Shown here in pieces: positions 36,931 to 48,779 of a stretch of 64,000 bases of DNA. The DNA is from Gossypium raimondii. Taxonomy: Eukaryota > Streptophyta > Magnoliopsida > Malvales > Malvaceae. A program made the translations under genes and the position numbers. Under the pieces are notes generated by a model that was not told the origin of the DNA, made no database searches, and saw nothing but the letters and a program-made list of their open reading frames with translations. The stretch's first letter is position 1, and each line of letters starts with the position of its first letter. The stretch lies in the NCBI RefSeq assembly GCF_025698545.1, contig NC_068570.1, positions 56,315,924 through 56,379,923 on the forward strand, given 5' to 3'.

Positions 36931-38198
36931 TGTCACTGTTGATGGAATGTATAAATGTTTCAAGCCAAATTTTAAATCAATACTAAATTGATTAAGTATG
37001 TAAACTTTGAGAATTAAATTTATTATTATCCCAATAAAAATATTTATAATTGATGAAAATATTAATATTATGTTTAATGGTTCTTATTTACTTATTTTGA
37101 AATTGATTGAAATTAAATTATCAATAAATTATAAAGATATAAATTAGACTTTCAAAATAATTATAAAGATATAAATTAATATAAATATAAAACCACCCTT
37201 TGGAAGGCCTTAAACCCCGTTTATATCTTCAAATTTTAAAATTTAAGTTGTCATGTGACATCATTTAATTGATTGAGGTTGTTAAGAACTGGACTAATGA
37301 GACAGACAAAAATGAAAACATGAGAACCAAAGTAATAAAAAAACTTGAGGTACCAAATTCAAAATTTATGCATAGTACAAGAATAAAAATAGGTATTAAG
37401 ACTTTAATATATGGATTAGTTCAATTTTAATTAAATAATTAAAATATTAATATTACATCAATCAAGTAACCAATAATTCAGATATAACATAGAGCATAAC
37501 TAAAACACATGAATCATATTATAATATAAATAGGTTCAAAACAAATAATCTCCTAATTTTAATATTAATTATATACGTGCTTACAATTTGATTATGTATT
37601 TTAAATGCATTTTACATAAAATTTAAATTGACATTTAACATCTAAATTATAAAATATATATAATATTAATATTAATAATTAGCTAAATTTTATGCTATCT
37701 AAACTCTAAACTAGTGATATTTTTGAGTGATAATTATACCCAATTTATTAATCAACAATGGTAAAGCTCAATCAACATAAGAATTCAGCCCTAGTTATAA
37801 TATTATTCACAGCACAAAATATTTATTGATAAAAAAAACAATATAATGTTAACACAGTATACAAGAATGATCCACCCACCAGTCTAGTTGAAACTTAAAT
37901 ATAATGGTTGTAACCTGTCTGCAGAAAAATGCATATATAGACAAATATGGTATACAAGAATTATCCACCCACCATTCTTATTGAAACTTAAATATAATGG
38001 TTGTAACCTGTCTGCAGAAAAATGCATATATAGACAAATATGGTATCACAGCTTTTGAGTTCGAATTTTAGCAATTGCTTTATCTTTTGTATTTCTTCCT
38101 TCAATGTCTTGTTGTACTCTAAACCCGAAATACAAAAAGGGACCCTAACCTAAAATCGAAAGTCTAACCCGTTAAGTTAGAAGGGAAGGTTACCTCAT
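36931..38198. other. AT-rich spacer downstream of SAC3C
   Basis: No gene was seen. It ends in two tandem 93-bp copies (37861-38046) and the SAC3C 3' UTR. Confidence 0.5.
37861..38046 (+). repeat. Tandem duplication of a 93-bp unit next to the SAC3C 3' end
   Basis: Copy 1 is 37861-37953 and copy 2 is 37954-38046. Both read ACAAGAAT(G/T)ATCCACCCACC and end with AGACAAATATGGTAT. Only a few differences separate them. Confidence 0.9.
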
Positions 38199-41100
38199 TT
38201 ATTGTTGTAATCCCACAAGTTCGTAGCTCTGCAAACTTTCTTTTGGGATTGAGAACGTTGTTTGCTTCGTCGGTAATGACTTATTTTCGCCATCGTCTGA
38301 TGTAATCTTGAGGCCACATGCATGGCAAAGGGATTCCACATCCAATTCCTATAAAAACAATACCACATCCAAATCATAATACATAGATTTACAATGCTAA
38401 AATAAAGGATCTATGTTATTCCGACTCTTCTTTTATTTTGAAGAATTCGTGTTCAACACGTATCTAAAAACTTAGAAAATTTTGACCATGCTAATATCTG
38501 ACACTCGTACCTGAATCCAAGTAACATAATAAAAAATCTCAAGTGTAGGAAATAATACCTTCATCATCAAAAGTTTGGACAATTGTTCCAAAGGATAAGG
38601 ATGAAGCTTGTAGCAACAATTATTTATATAGGAAATTGCCAGTGCTCGGACCTGTAAAAAAATTTGAAAGTGGAAATGAAAATTAAAGGGCAAAACACGT
38701 ACAACAAATACAAGGAACTTATCTATGTTACTTGAACCTGGGTGTAAATATTAGACATAGATATGTATCGGCACAAGCATTCTCAAAATTTTTCATGTAT
38801 TTAAAAGGTCCTTGAAAGACCATATCTCAATACCAAAGACTGGCTAACATTTATTAGGAATTTTTGTAAAATTTAAAATTTGAAGGATATTAAAAAAAAT
38901 TGAAGAATATTTAACCTATTTCCAATTTATCTTTAAGCTTAAAAAATGAAAATTTATCATAAAACAATCTTATAATTCCACAAAAAAAATCATTCTATTT
39001 TGATTTAGTATATGTTAAAATATATTTCTAGCAATTTTTTCATATAGTTTACACATAAATTGACTATAACAGAATTTGTATATGTCAACTTTTATATCTG
39101 GCTTTTTTTTTCCTTTGTTTATTGAAGTACTCATGTCCAACATTCGTGTCCGATAAATATCCGGATATAGGTATGGGATATCCTCCAAGAACTCAAATAC
39201 AAGAAAAGAAACTTAGGGAAAAGAAAATGAACAAACCAATGTCACACACACTCGAGTCCTGTTAACATAAGTTTCTAACATTATGTCCATAAAGCATTGT
39301 ACCACTATACTCAATACTATGGTTGAAAACTATGTGCAACAAATCAAAAAAGAAAATGCCAAAAAGAGAAAGGTTATGCAACAAATGATGTGGTAGATTA
39401 CCTCGTTCACATTAGGCTCTATAATACAGTACTGTAAATATGATGCCTCAGACGATACGGTACAGAGAAAACGCTTATAATTTCCCATTCGATAAAATCT
39501 GTAGAGAAATAAAGAGATATCTTAGTTCCCTTCTGATTTGAGATTAATTTCTGAGAAAATAATTAAGAAATTGCAGCGGTAGGCATTGAGAAACTTCAAG
39601 GTTACCTTAGAACTTGCCGGGCAAAATGCATTTCTTTAGACTTCATTACGGGAGAAGGTACATTGCGAAACCAATATGACAACGACTCCTCCTGCAAATC
39701 CGAAGCAGTAGTTCAGAACCAATAAGGATGAAATTATGGATGGAGTACATAGTCATGAAAACAGTGAAATATAGATATCACCATTTGTTGGTTCTTTGAA
39801 TCGAGGTGAAGAAGCACATAAAATGAACGAAACTGTGCTTCATTCTTGTAAACAAAGTTGTTGTTGCGATTAGCTGCATACAAAACATACAGAGATGCCA
39901 AAGCCTTTGTAAGCTGCTCCATGTTTAGATATTGCAATGACGAAATACTCGAACTGGTACAGTTTCTGAGCCTTTGGTGAGAGATTACATGAAATTTTAC
40001 CTGTGTGGGGAAATATATAAAGATTCTATATTGGATCAAGCTTTTACCTATGTGGTAAGAACTGAATCAGAGATTGAACTGGTTGGACCTCCAATCCCGG
40101 TTCAATTGGTTGACCCGGGCAATTCAACCACTTAGAAAAAGAATAAATTAATAATTAAATTTTTTTTAAATTGAAGAAAACTATATTTTCAAAATTCAAA
40201 GATAAACAATGAACCAAAACACAATGAAAAAATCCAAATCTTTTTGTTAAAAGATAAAAAATAATAAAGGAAAAACAAAAAATCTGGTTTTTTCTATTCC
40301 CAATTTCCAACTTTTTACTGTTTCAAATTTGTTTGGCTAATTCCAGTTATTTCTCACTGATTGGACCTTTGATTCCCGGTTCAACCGACTGGTCTGGCTC
40401 AATTCTGACAACACTGGATTGCGTTCTATCTAAGCAAGACTATTCAAGCTACTCTGCCACAATACAACCAGCTATGTTACTCGGATTTGGACGCAAGAGT
40501 TGGCTACAGGCATGTGTCCCCCACAAGTTCGCTCAATTGGTTTAAAATTTTTTCATGCATGTGACAATATCCCTGTGGAGTCAAAACCCCACACTCATGT
40601 CCAAATATATGTCAAATACAAATATCAAACATTGATACTTCAAGTTAAATGAAGGGCTGGAGCAACATAACCAACCGAAACCTACAATGATAAATGAGTT
40701 AAAAACACAGTATCCACCAGTAAGATACCATCATCAATAAGATGAAGGATGTAAGCTTTTTTAAGGTTTAGAATGCAATGCAAGTGATAAGAATGAAGTA
40801 TCATCAATAGGCATAATTCTGACATAGAATCTGGAGAAGAGTAAATCAAGCAATACAACAGTTGCTCCAACTCTTCATTTTTCTTTTAAGTTTCTATGCT
40901 TGACACTCATACTCAACTCATATCTTGACGTGTGTATGAGGATATAATCCTCCAACGACTCTCAAAATATATGAATATCTTGAAAAATTGAACATATCTG
41001 TGTCCACCACTCACAATCAACTTCGAGAACATAGGTGCAACTCATGATTATGTTGCTCAGACTATTCATCTTTCTGTAAGTATATGTGTTTGACACTTGT

Positions 41101-43412
41101 GTCTAAAATTTGGATATAGGTATGAAAATGAAGATACCCATGTTAGAAACATTTGTATCCAACACTTTCACTTGAGTTTGAGTAACATAGGCTCTTGATA
41201 CAACAAATATAAAGGTTTAAACAAAAGGCAAATGTTTATGGCAAGCAAATCATTCCCTCCAATTATATGAAAATCTTGAAAGAAAAAATTAATATACCCA
41301 TGTTAGACAAACACACTCCTTATTCAACACTCTCATTTGATTCCAAATAATAAAAGGCATATGTTCCTGGGCAAGAATATCGTACCATTTTCTCGTACAT
41401 GCAAATTGCTCTATCATTGACTATATGCTGCATGCTAAGATCCTGCCTTATTGATCGAGTCCTATCGAAAATGAAGTCATGAACCACTTCAAAAGGATGT
41501 TCACTCGAGTCCAGTAGGTTTAAAAGGTAGTTTAATGTATCTTCTAATACTGCAAGAGGGCGCACATCCGATGCTTGGACATGCTTTACTGATATGGTTC
41601 GGCAAAACTAGCAAAAGCAAAGGATTATCAACAGCCTTCAACATTCGATAAAATGCATTTAAATAATAGATATTGTCATATTTAAGCAACTGGATTAAGC
41701 ATACAGATTAACTTCCTTATTTATTAAACATTGCTTTCCACGTGATTGTGATTAATCTAATAAAGGAGTAGTAGCATAGTTATGTTACTCCAACTCTTCA
41801 TTTTTATTTAAGTATCAATATTTAAAACTCAGATTCAACACATATCTGGAAATGGGTATGGGGATATGATCCTTTAAGGACTCTCTACATCTGACACTCA
41901 AAACAGAGTCCAAGTAACATAGAATAAAAGTGCACAAGACTCCTAAATTCTTGGTCGGGGGATTTAACTGTGATGTTCAAATCATTGGATAGACCATGTC
42001 CAAAAATGCATCGAACACAAATACTATGAAAAATAAAGAGTTAAAAAAACATAGACACAACCAGAATTTTGATATCATGGTAGATGACATGCATGATTCA
42101 TTTTTTAGGATCATATTAATAGCAAATTCATAAACATAACAACATAAAAGATTGATTATATTTAGCAGTACAAAATTTATTTAACATATGAATTTGGATA
42201 AAGAATATCTGATGGTTAATATCTGCATTTGCCCCTAATTTGTTATGGATGATAATTATTGTATCCGAATACGCAAAAAAAAAGATCAAATATTTGCGGA
42301 TATCTGAATCCACGCCATTACAATCTGTAATTTTATTAACAATTTATTTAAGATGATAAATTTCAATCAACCTCAAAGGCAATGCATGAATACCCATTGT
42401 GAACACCTTAATGAACTACATATTAAAAAGCTGTCCGAACAAATAAAACAAAAAAAAATTTAAATGCTTGAAAGTACAAAAGCTTACCTTTTTGACAGCT
42501 AAAGATGGAGATGTTTTCCTAGGATCTCCATGTAACCTTTCGAAAACAGCTAAATCTCGTAGGCGTTCCCGCTGAGCCCTCTCCCCATCTGTTGTAACAG
42601 TGATGAAAAGGTTACAAACTACATATTTTGATAAATAACTAGCATCTAAGAAGCACAGATACTTCTCTCAACGCAGTGTACAAGTGTGGGATACAATTCC
42701 AACACGATAAAATATGTGTCGGAAAAATAAAATTAAAAATTAAAAACAAAGTCGGACACTGTTAAAACATGATCATAACATGGTTGGACGCGTACGGACA
42801 TATTTTCGGTACTAGAGGTATCTTGGTAGCTAGCAATCTAGCATAAACTGATTGCTACTTGGTTTCGTATTTATGTCTGCAAAGTGAAGTTGCAATTAGA
42901 GCTTCATGTTTCTACCATTTTCTTCAGCTTCTAGGAACCAAAGATAAGTAACCAAAGTAACAATCGAGCAAATTTATGAAAAATCATAAACCAACATAAA
43001 AAAATACGGAAAACCCAATTTTCAGAACATTAAAACAAGACTAAAGTTGCTAACTTTTAGCTTCTAATCACAAATTTTGAAATAATTAAATGAATAAATT
43101 ACCAGGGCACATGAAAGGGCAAGTTCCAATTATAGAACCAACGTCTTCTCTTGCTTCTTGTTCTTCTTGCTGTTGATTAATCCCATCATATGTTTCGGAT
43201 TTCCGGTTACGGATATGGCCGGGATTTCTAGTATTGTTAGGGGTAGTTGCAGTGGTAGAATTGGAGCGTGGAACGAAGTTTGAGGATTGGGTGGTTTTGG
43301 TTGGATTTGTAGAGAAATTTTGAGACCGGAAACGTGTTGGGCCGGTCGAGGAAGAAGAAGAAAAGGAGGGCTGGTTTCGACGCTGTTGAAGGCGGCGGCT
43401 GCTGTCGTCCAT
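38199..43412 (-). CDS. SAC3C: SAC3/GANP family protein C (TREX-2-related)
   Basis: Eight coding exons on the minus strand keep frame: 43412-43103, 42588-42488, 41607-41386, 40000-39782, 39691-39606, 39498-39402, 38651-38559 and 38348-38199, giving 425 aa. The N-terminus (1-90) is a Ser/Asn/Arg-rich low-complexity tail. It is followed by the family hallmark GTCPFMCPG and [20 protein letters not shown]. The SAC3/GANP helical domain continues through [56 protein letters not shown] and [18 protein letters not shown]. The family forms the scaffold of TREX-2, linking transcription to mRNA export; the short plant SAC3C forms are less studied. Introns 2 and 3 hold several MITE-like copies. The region just upstream of the ATG is a copy of the ZRF1 leader, so its promoter may be partly borrowed. 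Confidence 0.92.
38411..38528. repeat. TIR-type MITE-like element in SAC3C intron 7
   Basis: Left end CTATGTTATTCCGACTC and right end GAATCCAAGTAACATA form imperfect terminal inverted repeats. Interior GTGTTCAACACG is typical of the family. Confidence 0.65.
40048..40425. repeat. Element with repeated CCGGTTCAA termini in SAC3C intron 3
   Basis: GGTTGGACCTCCAATCCCGG near 40080 and ATTGGACCTTTGATTCCCGG near 40360 flank an AT-rich core. The GGTTCAACCG-type text resembles hAT-related non-autonomous elements of plants. Exact ends were not resolved. Confidence 0.4.
40858..41034. repeat. TIR-type MITE-like element, SAC3C intron 3
   Basis: Starts GTTGCTCCAACTCTTC and ends CTTCGAGAACATAG. The interior CTTGACACTCATACTCAAC matches the other copies. 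Confidence 0.6.
41049..41190. repeat. TIR-type MITE-like element, SAC3C intron 3
   Basis: Starts TATGTTGCTCAGACT and ends AGTTTGAGTAACATA, an imperfect inverted repeat. It lies only 15 bp from the previous copy, so the two may be an array. Confidence 0.65.
41780..41922. repeat. TIR-type MITE-like element, SAC3C intron 2
   Basis: Starts TTATGTTACTCCAACTC and ends GAGTCCAAGTAACATAG. The inverted ends match at most positions. Confidence 0.7.
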
Positions 43413-43454
43413 GGCGTCTATTGCCCGGTTGAGCTTCGGTTTTCACCTTCGACA

Positions 43455-43960
43455 GCAGTGTTAATACGGTCACAACAGATATATAATGCTAAAACGATGC
43501 AACCAAAAGATTATTTCACGATATTGGTTCGGTGAGCAGGAACCATTCCGTTGGCTTAGCCCTACTGTAGCAGACTGCTCAATGGGAGCTACCAAATGTA
43601 CGATCAAAGGGAAAAAAAACTAGAAAGAAAAGTAAATTATCTCTTCATCCAGAACCCGCAACCACAATCCTTCCAAAAATAAAAATCATTACTTAAGACC
43701 TCCATTACCCGGACTCGGCAGTTAGGGGTGCCGTACCGGTGCCGACACGGATCAGATCCGGCGAATCGAATGACGAGGCGGTGGGAGAACTGTGAAGAGA
43801 AAACGATGGGGAGGAAAGGAAAAAGAAAGGGGGAGGATACACGGCGGCAGTGGCGATCGTAGACGATATCTGATTAAGTAGCTGGTGGTGGGAAAGCCCT
43901 CAACGGAAGTCGGTCAGCAGTGACAGAGAAGGAAATAACATGCATTCGTGACTTTTAGGC
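43455..43960 (-). repeat. Third, partial copy of the ZRF1 leader region, abutting SAC3C
   Basis: Colinear with 35292-35780 of block A and with 47425-47640 of block B. Shared text includes AACAGATATATAATG, GATGCAACCAAAAGATT, GGTGAGCAGGAACCATTC and GTTAGGGG(A/T)GCCGTACCGG. It starts about 45 bp upstream of the SAC3C ATG. It shares with block B the CTAAAA insertion after ATATATAATG and the AGAAAGAAAAGTAAATTATC form, so it is closer to B than to A. It carries no ZRF1 coding sequence. Confidence 0.85.
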
Positions 43961-45046
43961 TGTTAAAATATAAATATCATAAATAAAAAAAATCCAAATA
44001 TTATGAGAATAATTTTTTTAATATTAACTAAAAATTTGAAAAAGATATAAAAATAGTAATTTTAAAAATAATAAATAATATTTATTAAATATTAATTAAA
44101 GAATTTTCAGAAAATGATAAAATATCCTTTTAAATTTTAATAAAAATCATAAAAATATTTTAATATTTAAGTAAATTCACAAATATCATATTCAATACTC
44201 ACTCAATTTCAAAGATTGAAGACTTTTTAGAATATTTTAATAAATTTTTCATTTTATTAATATATAATTTTAATAAATTTTTATGTGAATCAATTCTAAA
44301 ATTGTTAATAATGAGTTAACTTTTGTGAAATTGATTGATGAATTTTTTCCTTTTAGGAAATACTTGTTTCAGTTCATTAAAAAATGAAACTTATCTTACA
44401 ATAATGGAGTTACAAATTTATACAATACACTATGCTGGTGTGAGTGTGGAAATTTTTTACTTCATAGTTATAATAATTAAACTTACCGCCACAATTATTT
44501 TTAATCTTGAATTGTTGACTTGTCATTACTAGTCAGCATGATTTTTTAGACACTTGGTCATCTGAAAAGTATCTCAACAAGAAACCTCGATCCTAATAAT
44601 CTAAAAACTAAAAAAAATTAAATAGTTTAATGTGAGACAAAAAAATAAGTTAAATACAACACATCGCACTCCACCGTCTATCCAAATCACTTTAAAACTA
44701 ACACCACAATTTTCAAAAAGATAGAATAGAATGAACTTTTCTCTATCAACAACCTTCCACCAAAAAATCAATCACAAAATCAATTGAGAACTATTCATGA
44801 ATATTTTATTACTGAAATTTGTTTAATTTATTTATTTGATATTTTAAATATTTTTAAAGGATACTGACCACCTTAACCTTTTTTATCTTCAAAAATATCA
44901 AACTGGGATCCGTCTTGGCCCCATACACACATACGTTACATATAATAGAGCCTACACTAATGGATTAGATGATTTGATACTCAAAAATAACTAAAACAAA
45001 TATAATGATAAAAAGAAATACAAGTATGATAAGAACATAACAAATA
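43961..45046. other. AT-rich spacer between the leader fragment and block B
   Basis: No gene or clear repeat was recognised; AT content is very high in 43970-44300. Confidence 0.5.
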
Positions 45047-45364
45047 TATCAAAACAATGATTGAAACCATATAGCATTAAATAAAACAAAAATAGCCATT
45101 GTTATTGGTACCTAAGCAAATACTGCTCCATACAAAATCAATGAGAAATAGTATATTTTATATCAATATATAAAGCTAATTGCTGTAGAAAACATTTGTT
45201 ATGGAAACCTCTATGGCATAGCAGAAGTCAGAATGTAGGAACTAAGAAGAGAGGTTGGTTTCGTTACACATATGTTGTAGCTCAGGCAGGTTCCAAGATG
45301 TGTTAAGACGACTCCCTCTTTAAGATATATCACTTCTCGGCCCCCTTGGTATTTAATCAAGTGA

Positions 45365-47311
45365 CTAAGCTGTGCTTTTCTTGCTTCTAAAGTTTTCCTT
45401 CAGTAATGCAAATTTTTTCTTGCATTGGTTTACAGTCTTCCCGGGAACAGCAGTGGCTACTCGTTCCCAACGCTGACTGGTTTCCTTTGGGAATGTCTTC
45501 AGAGCCTGAATCAGTGCTCTCTCTTGTACAGCAGACCATACATCTTGTTCTGAACTTGATGAAACACCATTGCCAGAAACCACATCGACAGGATTACTTG
45601 CAGCTTTACCAGAGTCTTCAGCGCTGCTAGTCTTCGCAGTTGTGTTTTCAGTCCTTGAAGGCATAGAAACCCCTTCTACTTCCTCCCTAGTGGAAAGTGG
45701 AGATGCAATAGTTGCTGCCGGTTTCCTCTTCTCGAGAAAAGAGTCAAATGCTTTTGTAGCATCAGGCTTCTGGAGGAGTACTGTTTTGGTAGCTTTTAGA
45801 ATCTCTTCCACAGACCGACCCGTACCAATGTACTCTGAAATAACTTCCCACCTATGAGATGTCCCTTTCGGATATTTCTGGGTTCCTTTTCTCAATAGCT
45901 CAATCTCTTCCTTGGTCCAAGGTTTCTCCTTCTTCTCAGAGCTGCTGCTCGAGAGGATACTTCCATTTGAGTCCACGGAACCATTCAGATGTGAGCCATT
46001 CGTATCATCTATTTTTTTCTCTTCCGTGTTGCTATTGTATCCACGGGCATCTTGGATTAGTTTAGCCCGCTCTAATGCTTCTTTGTTATCCATCTTATCA
46101 CATAAACTTCTAAGCTGTTCAAAGCCAAGGGTCATACATAAACTTTCTACATCCTCCTCAGAAAGATCAAGTAAATGTTGTGATAAAACAGGTGCAGAAA
46201 GTGCTCGAAGTCGAGTTCGCTCTTTCCGGAGGAGCTTCTTCTCTTTCTCCTTATTTTTCTTATGCTGTAAAGCAGCTTCGGCAGCTCGTTTCTCCTCCTC
46301 CTCTTTCCGGCGTCTCTCCTCTTCAGCAGCCCTAGCAGCTTCTTCCTCCTGCAACTGCTTTGCACGAACCTTAGCTTCTTTTTTCCTCTGTTTCTCAGCT
46401 TTCTCCTCTTCCTTCCTCCTAAGTATTCTTGGGTCTCTTTTATAGGCATTATCAACAAGTGCACGAATCCGAGCATATTCCTCCTTCCTAGCCTTCTCAG
46501 ATAGTTTTGCATTCTGCCTCTCCATCCACCTTTTATGGTCCCGAGACTCAGATTGCTCGAGGTCATACTCATCCGCATGTGGGAATTCCCTCCAGCTTTT
46601 GAAACTATACCAAAAATTATAGAAATTGTCCACATCTTTTAGCGAAGTACTGTCATCTCCTAAAGATGGGATAGGCTGGGTCACCGACCATCGTCCATTC
46701 CTCATGAAAGCTGGACCAAAAACCTTGAAGAAGTCTTGCGGGGCACATTCGGTAGGAATTTCATCATCAAACTCATCAGTGGAGTCGTAGATTCTTCTCT
46801 TTATAGGATCGATCAAAATCTCATATGCTTCTTGGATGGACTTGAAGTGATTCTCAATTTCATCCTTCTTAGCTTGTTTTGCAGCCTCAGTCTCCTCTGC
46901 AAGAAGAAGATTCGCGAGTTTGTCAGGATGATGTCTCAAGGCAGCTTCACGGTAGCTTTTCCTTATCTGATCCTCAGTGGCAAGGTATCTTAAATGGCTC
47001 AACCCGAGCAATGCATAGTGATCTTGCTGCTTCCCATCAGCACCAGATTTCTTTTTCCCTTTGCTGCTATATGAATCGGATGATGGCATATACACTTGCT
47101 CCTTATCATTACCAACTTTCTGATCATCAACTTCAGTAGTATCATCCTCCTCACAGCCAAAGAGTTTAAGAGCAGCATTATGGAAGGCATGGCCAGCAGG
47201 TTCGTATTTTAAAGCCTTAACAGGAAGGCAATTTGAAGAAACATAGAGTGGCTGTCCGTCCACAAGCTCCTGAGAATACGCTATAAGCTGAATGCTTGTG
47301 CGGACCGCCAT
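45365..47311 (-). CDS. GlsA: DNAJC2/ZRF1-like J-domain protein with two SANT domains (GlsA type), copy B
   Basis: Intact intronless 648-aa CDS with the same domain order as the copy at 33234-35180: J domain with HPD at 128-130, ZUO1-type region, charged helix and two SANT domains. I count 14 amino-acid differences and no gap. Examples are V66G, W to R in the charged helix (restoring an Arg-rich run), VL to AR after KLIQD, and a R to H change in SANT1. None removes a recognised catalytic or signature residue. The start ATG at 47311 follows a leader-intron acceptor (exon from 47397). The leader intron is about 2.5 kb here, against about 0.56 kb in copy A. It is divergent from SPT6L, whose ATG lies about 5 kb away. 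Confidence 0.96.
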   Translation of the reverse strand: MAVRTSIQLIAYSQELVDGQPLYVSSNCLPVKALKYEPAGHAFHNAALKLFGCEEDDTTEVDDQKVGNDKEQVYMPSSDSYSSKGKKKSGADGKQQDHYALLGLSHLRYLATEDQIRKSYREAALRHHPDKLANLLLAEETEAAKQAKKDEIENHFKSIQEAYEILIDPIKRRIYDSTDEFDDEIPTECAPQDFFKVFGPAFMRNGRWSVTQPIPSLGDDSTSLKDVDNFYNFWYSFKSWREFPHADEYDLEQSESRDHKRWMERQNAKLSEKARKEEYARIRALVDNAYKRDPRILRRKEEEKAEKQRKKEAKVRAKQLQEEEAARAAEEERRRKEEEEKRAAEAALQHKKNKEKEKKLLRKERTRLRALSAPVLSQHLLDLSEEDVESLCMTLGFEQLRSLCDKMDNKEALERAKLIQDARGYNSNTEEKKIDDTNGSHLNGSVDSNGSILSSSSSEKKEKPWTKEEIELLRKGTQKYPKGTSHRWEVISEYIGTGRSVEEILKATKTVLLQKPDATKAFDSFLEKRKPAATIASPLSTREEVEGVSMPSRTENTTAKTSSAEDSGKAASNPVDVVSGNGVSSSSEQDVWSAVQERALIQALKTFPKETSQRWERVATAVPGKTVNQCKKKFALLKENFRSKKSTA

Positions 47312-47651
47312 AATGTTTATGGTGGATGCACAAAACCACAAAAGGACAATAAATACCAATACCAATATCTGGGAATAGCTTTTGCTAGTTTGACAATCTG
47401 CAAAAAGATGCAATCAGTACAGCTTGTGTTAATATGGTCACAACAGATATATAATGCTAAAATGATGCAACCAAAAGATTTTTTCATGGTATTGGCTGGT
47501 GAGCAGGCACTATACAGTTGGCTTAGCCCTACAGTACCAGAATGCTCGATTGGAGCTAGCAAATGTACGATTAAAGTAAAAAACTAGAAAGAAAAGTAAA
47601 TTATCTCTTCATCCACAACCCCTAGCTCAATCCTTTCTAAAATTAAAGTCA

Positions 47652-48685
47652 ATTTAGGGGCAAGCAATCAGTCGGTTTGGTGCAGAAAAACCGAAAGCGA
47701 ACTAAACCGACTTCCTCCTTTTATGAAACCGAAACCGACTGATTTTGGGGGAGAACCAACAAAACCGACCCGAATTAGGGTCGATCGGTTCGGTCGGCCA
47801 CTAACCAAACCGAGATTAGTTTCCTTTTTTTCCAAACATGATAAAATGATGATAAAACAGTTCCAACCATAACATAATACAAAATAGCAGAGACAATAAG
47901 AAATACAAACACAAATTTATATAATTGAGTACAATGCAACCACCAAACTCATTACCCATAAATTGAAATATATTATATAGTTGAAACACAAAAATACATA
48001 ATAAATATATAAACCCTAGAAATTACCTTAGAACAATGATTCAGTGAACAGAGATTTGAAAGACTGAGAGAGGCAGAGGTCAACGGCCGACCGACGGATA
48101 TAGATGAGGAGCAGAGGTCAATGGCCAACAGACAATGATTACGATGCAGAGGTGAGGAGGACAGGAGAGGCCGACGGTAGGGGTGAGCAGGGGGGAATGG
48201 CCGACAGACAGAGGCTAACTGCTGGACGACGGGGGTCGGGGTGGGCGACCGACAACGGGATAACGCCTGCAGCAGGGAGGGGAATGTTTTTTTTTTCCTT
48301 TTTTTTAGTTTTTAGTTTTAGGATTAGTAACTTTTATTTAGGAATTAGAATTATTATTATTATTTTTTCATTCCTAATTCCCAACTTTTTTTTTGGGTTT
48401 AGGCCCTTGGCCGGTTGTGGCTAGGGGGTATTTGGGCTTGAGATTTAATTTGTGTTATGAGATATTGGGTTTGGGTTTAATATATATTATATTTAATAAT
48501 TATGTTAAGTCTGTTAATTCGGTTTCAGCGGTTCTAAAATTCAAAATCAGAACCGACCCAAGATCACTGCCCAAACCGATGTAAGAAACCAACATAAAAC
48601 CAAAACCGCCCAAATTGTACCAGAAAACCGAACCGGGTCGGTTGGGTTGGTTTGGGTGGTTTGACCCGAATTCTGCACACTGCTA
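47652..48685. mobile_element. hAT-like non-autonomous insertion in the leader intron of ZRF1 copy B
   Basis: A 7-bp direct repeat AAAGTCA (47645-47651 and 48686-48692) flanks about 1.03 kb absent from copy A and from the 43455 fragment. The ends are imperfect inverted repeats: TTTAGGGGCAAGCAATCAG at the left and, on the opposite strand, TTAGCAGTGTGCAGAATTC at the right. GGTTCGGT/ACCGAACC-type text sits just inside both ends. The core (48060-48280) is GC-richer and lacks a recognisable transposase. Empty sites in the paralogues support insertion after duplication. Confidence 0.65.
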
Positions 48686-48779
48686 AAAGTCATTACTTGA
48701 AACTAGACTCATTATTCTTGCAGAAGTGCACACATCATCAAAAGTAGAAAAAAAAAGACACTTTATCTTTGTTCATAAA

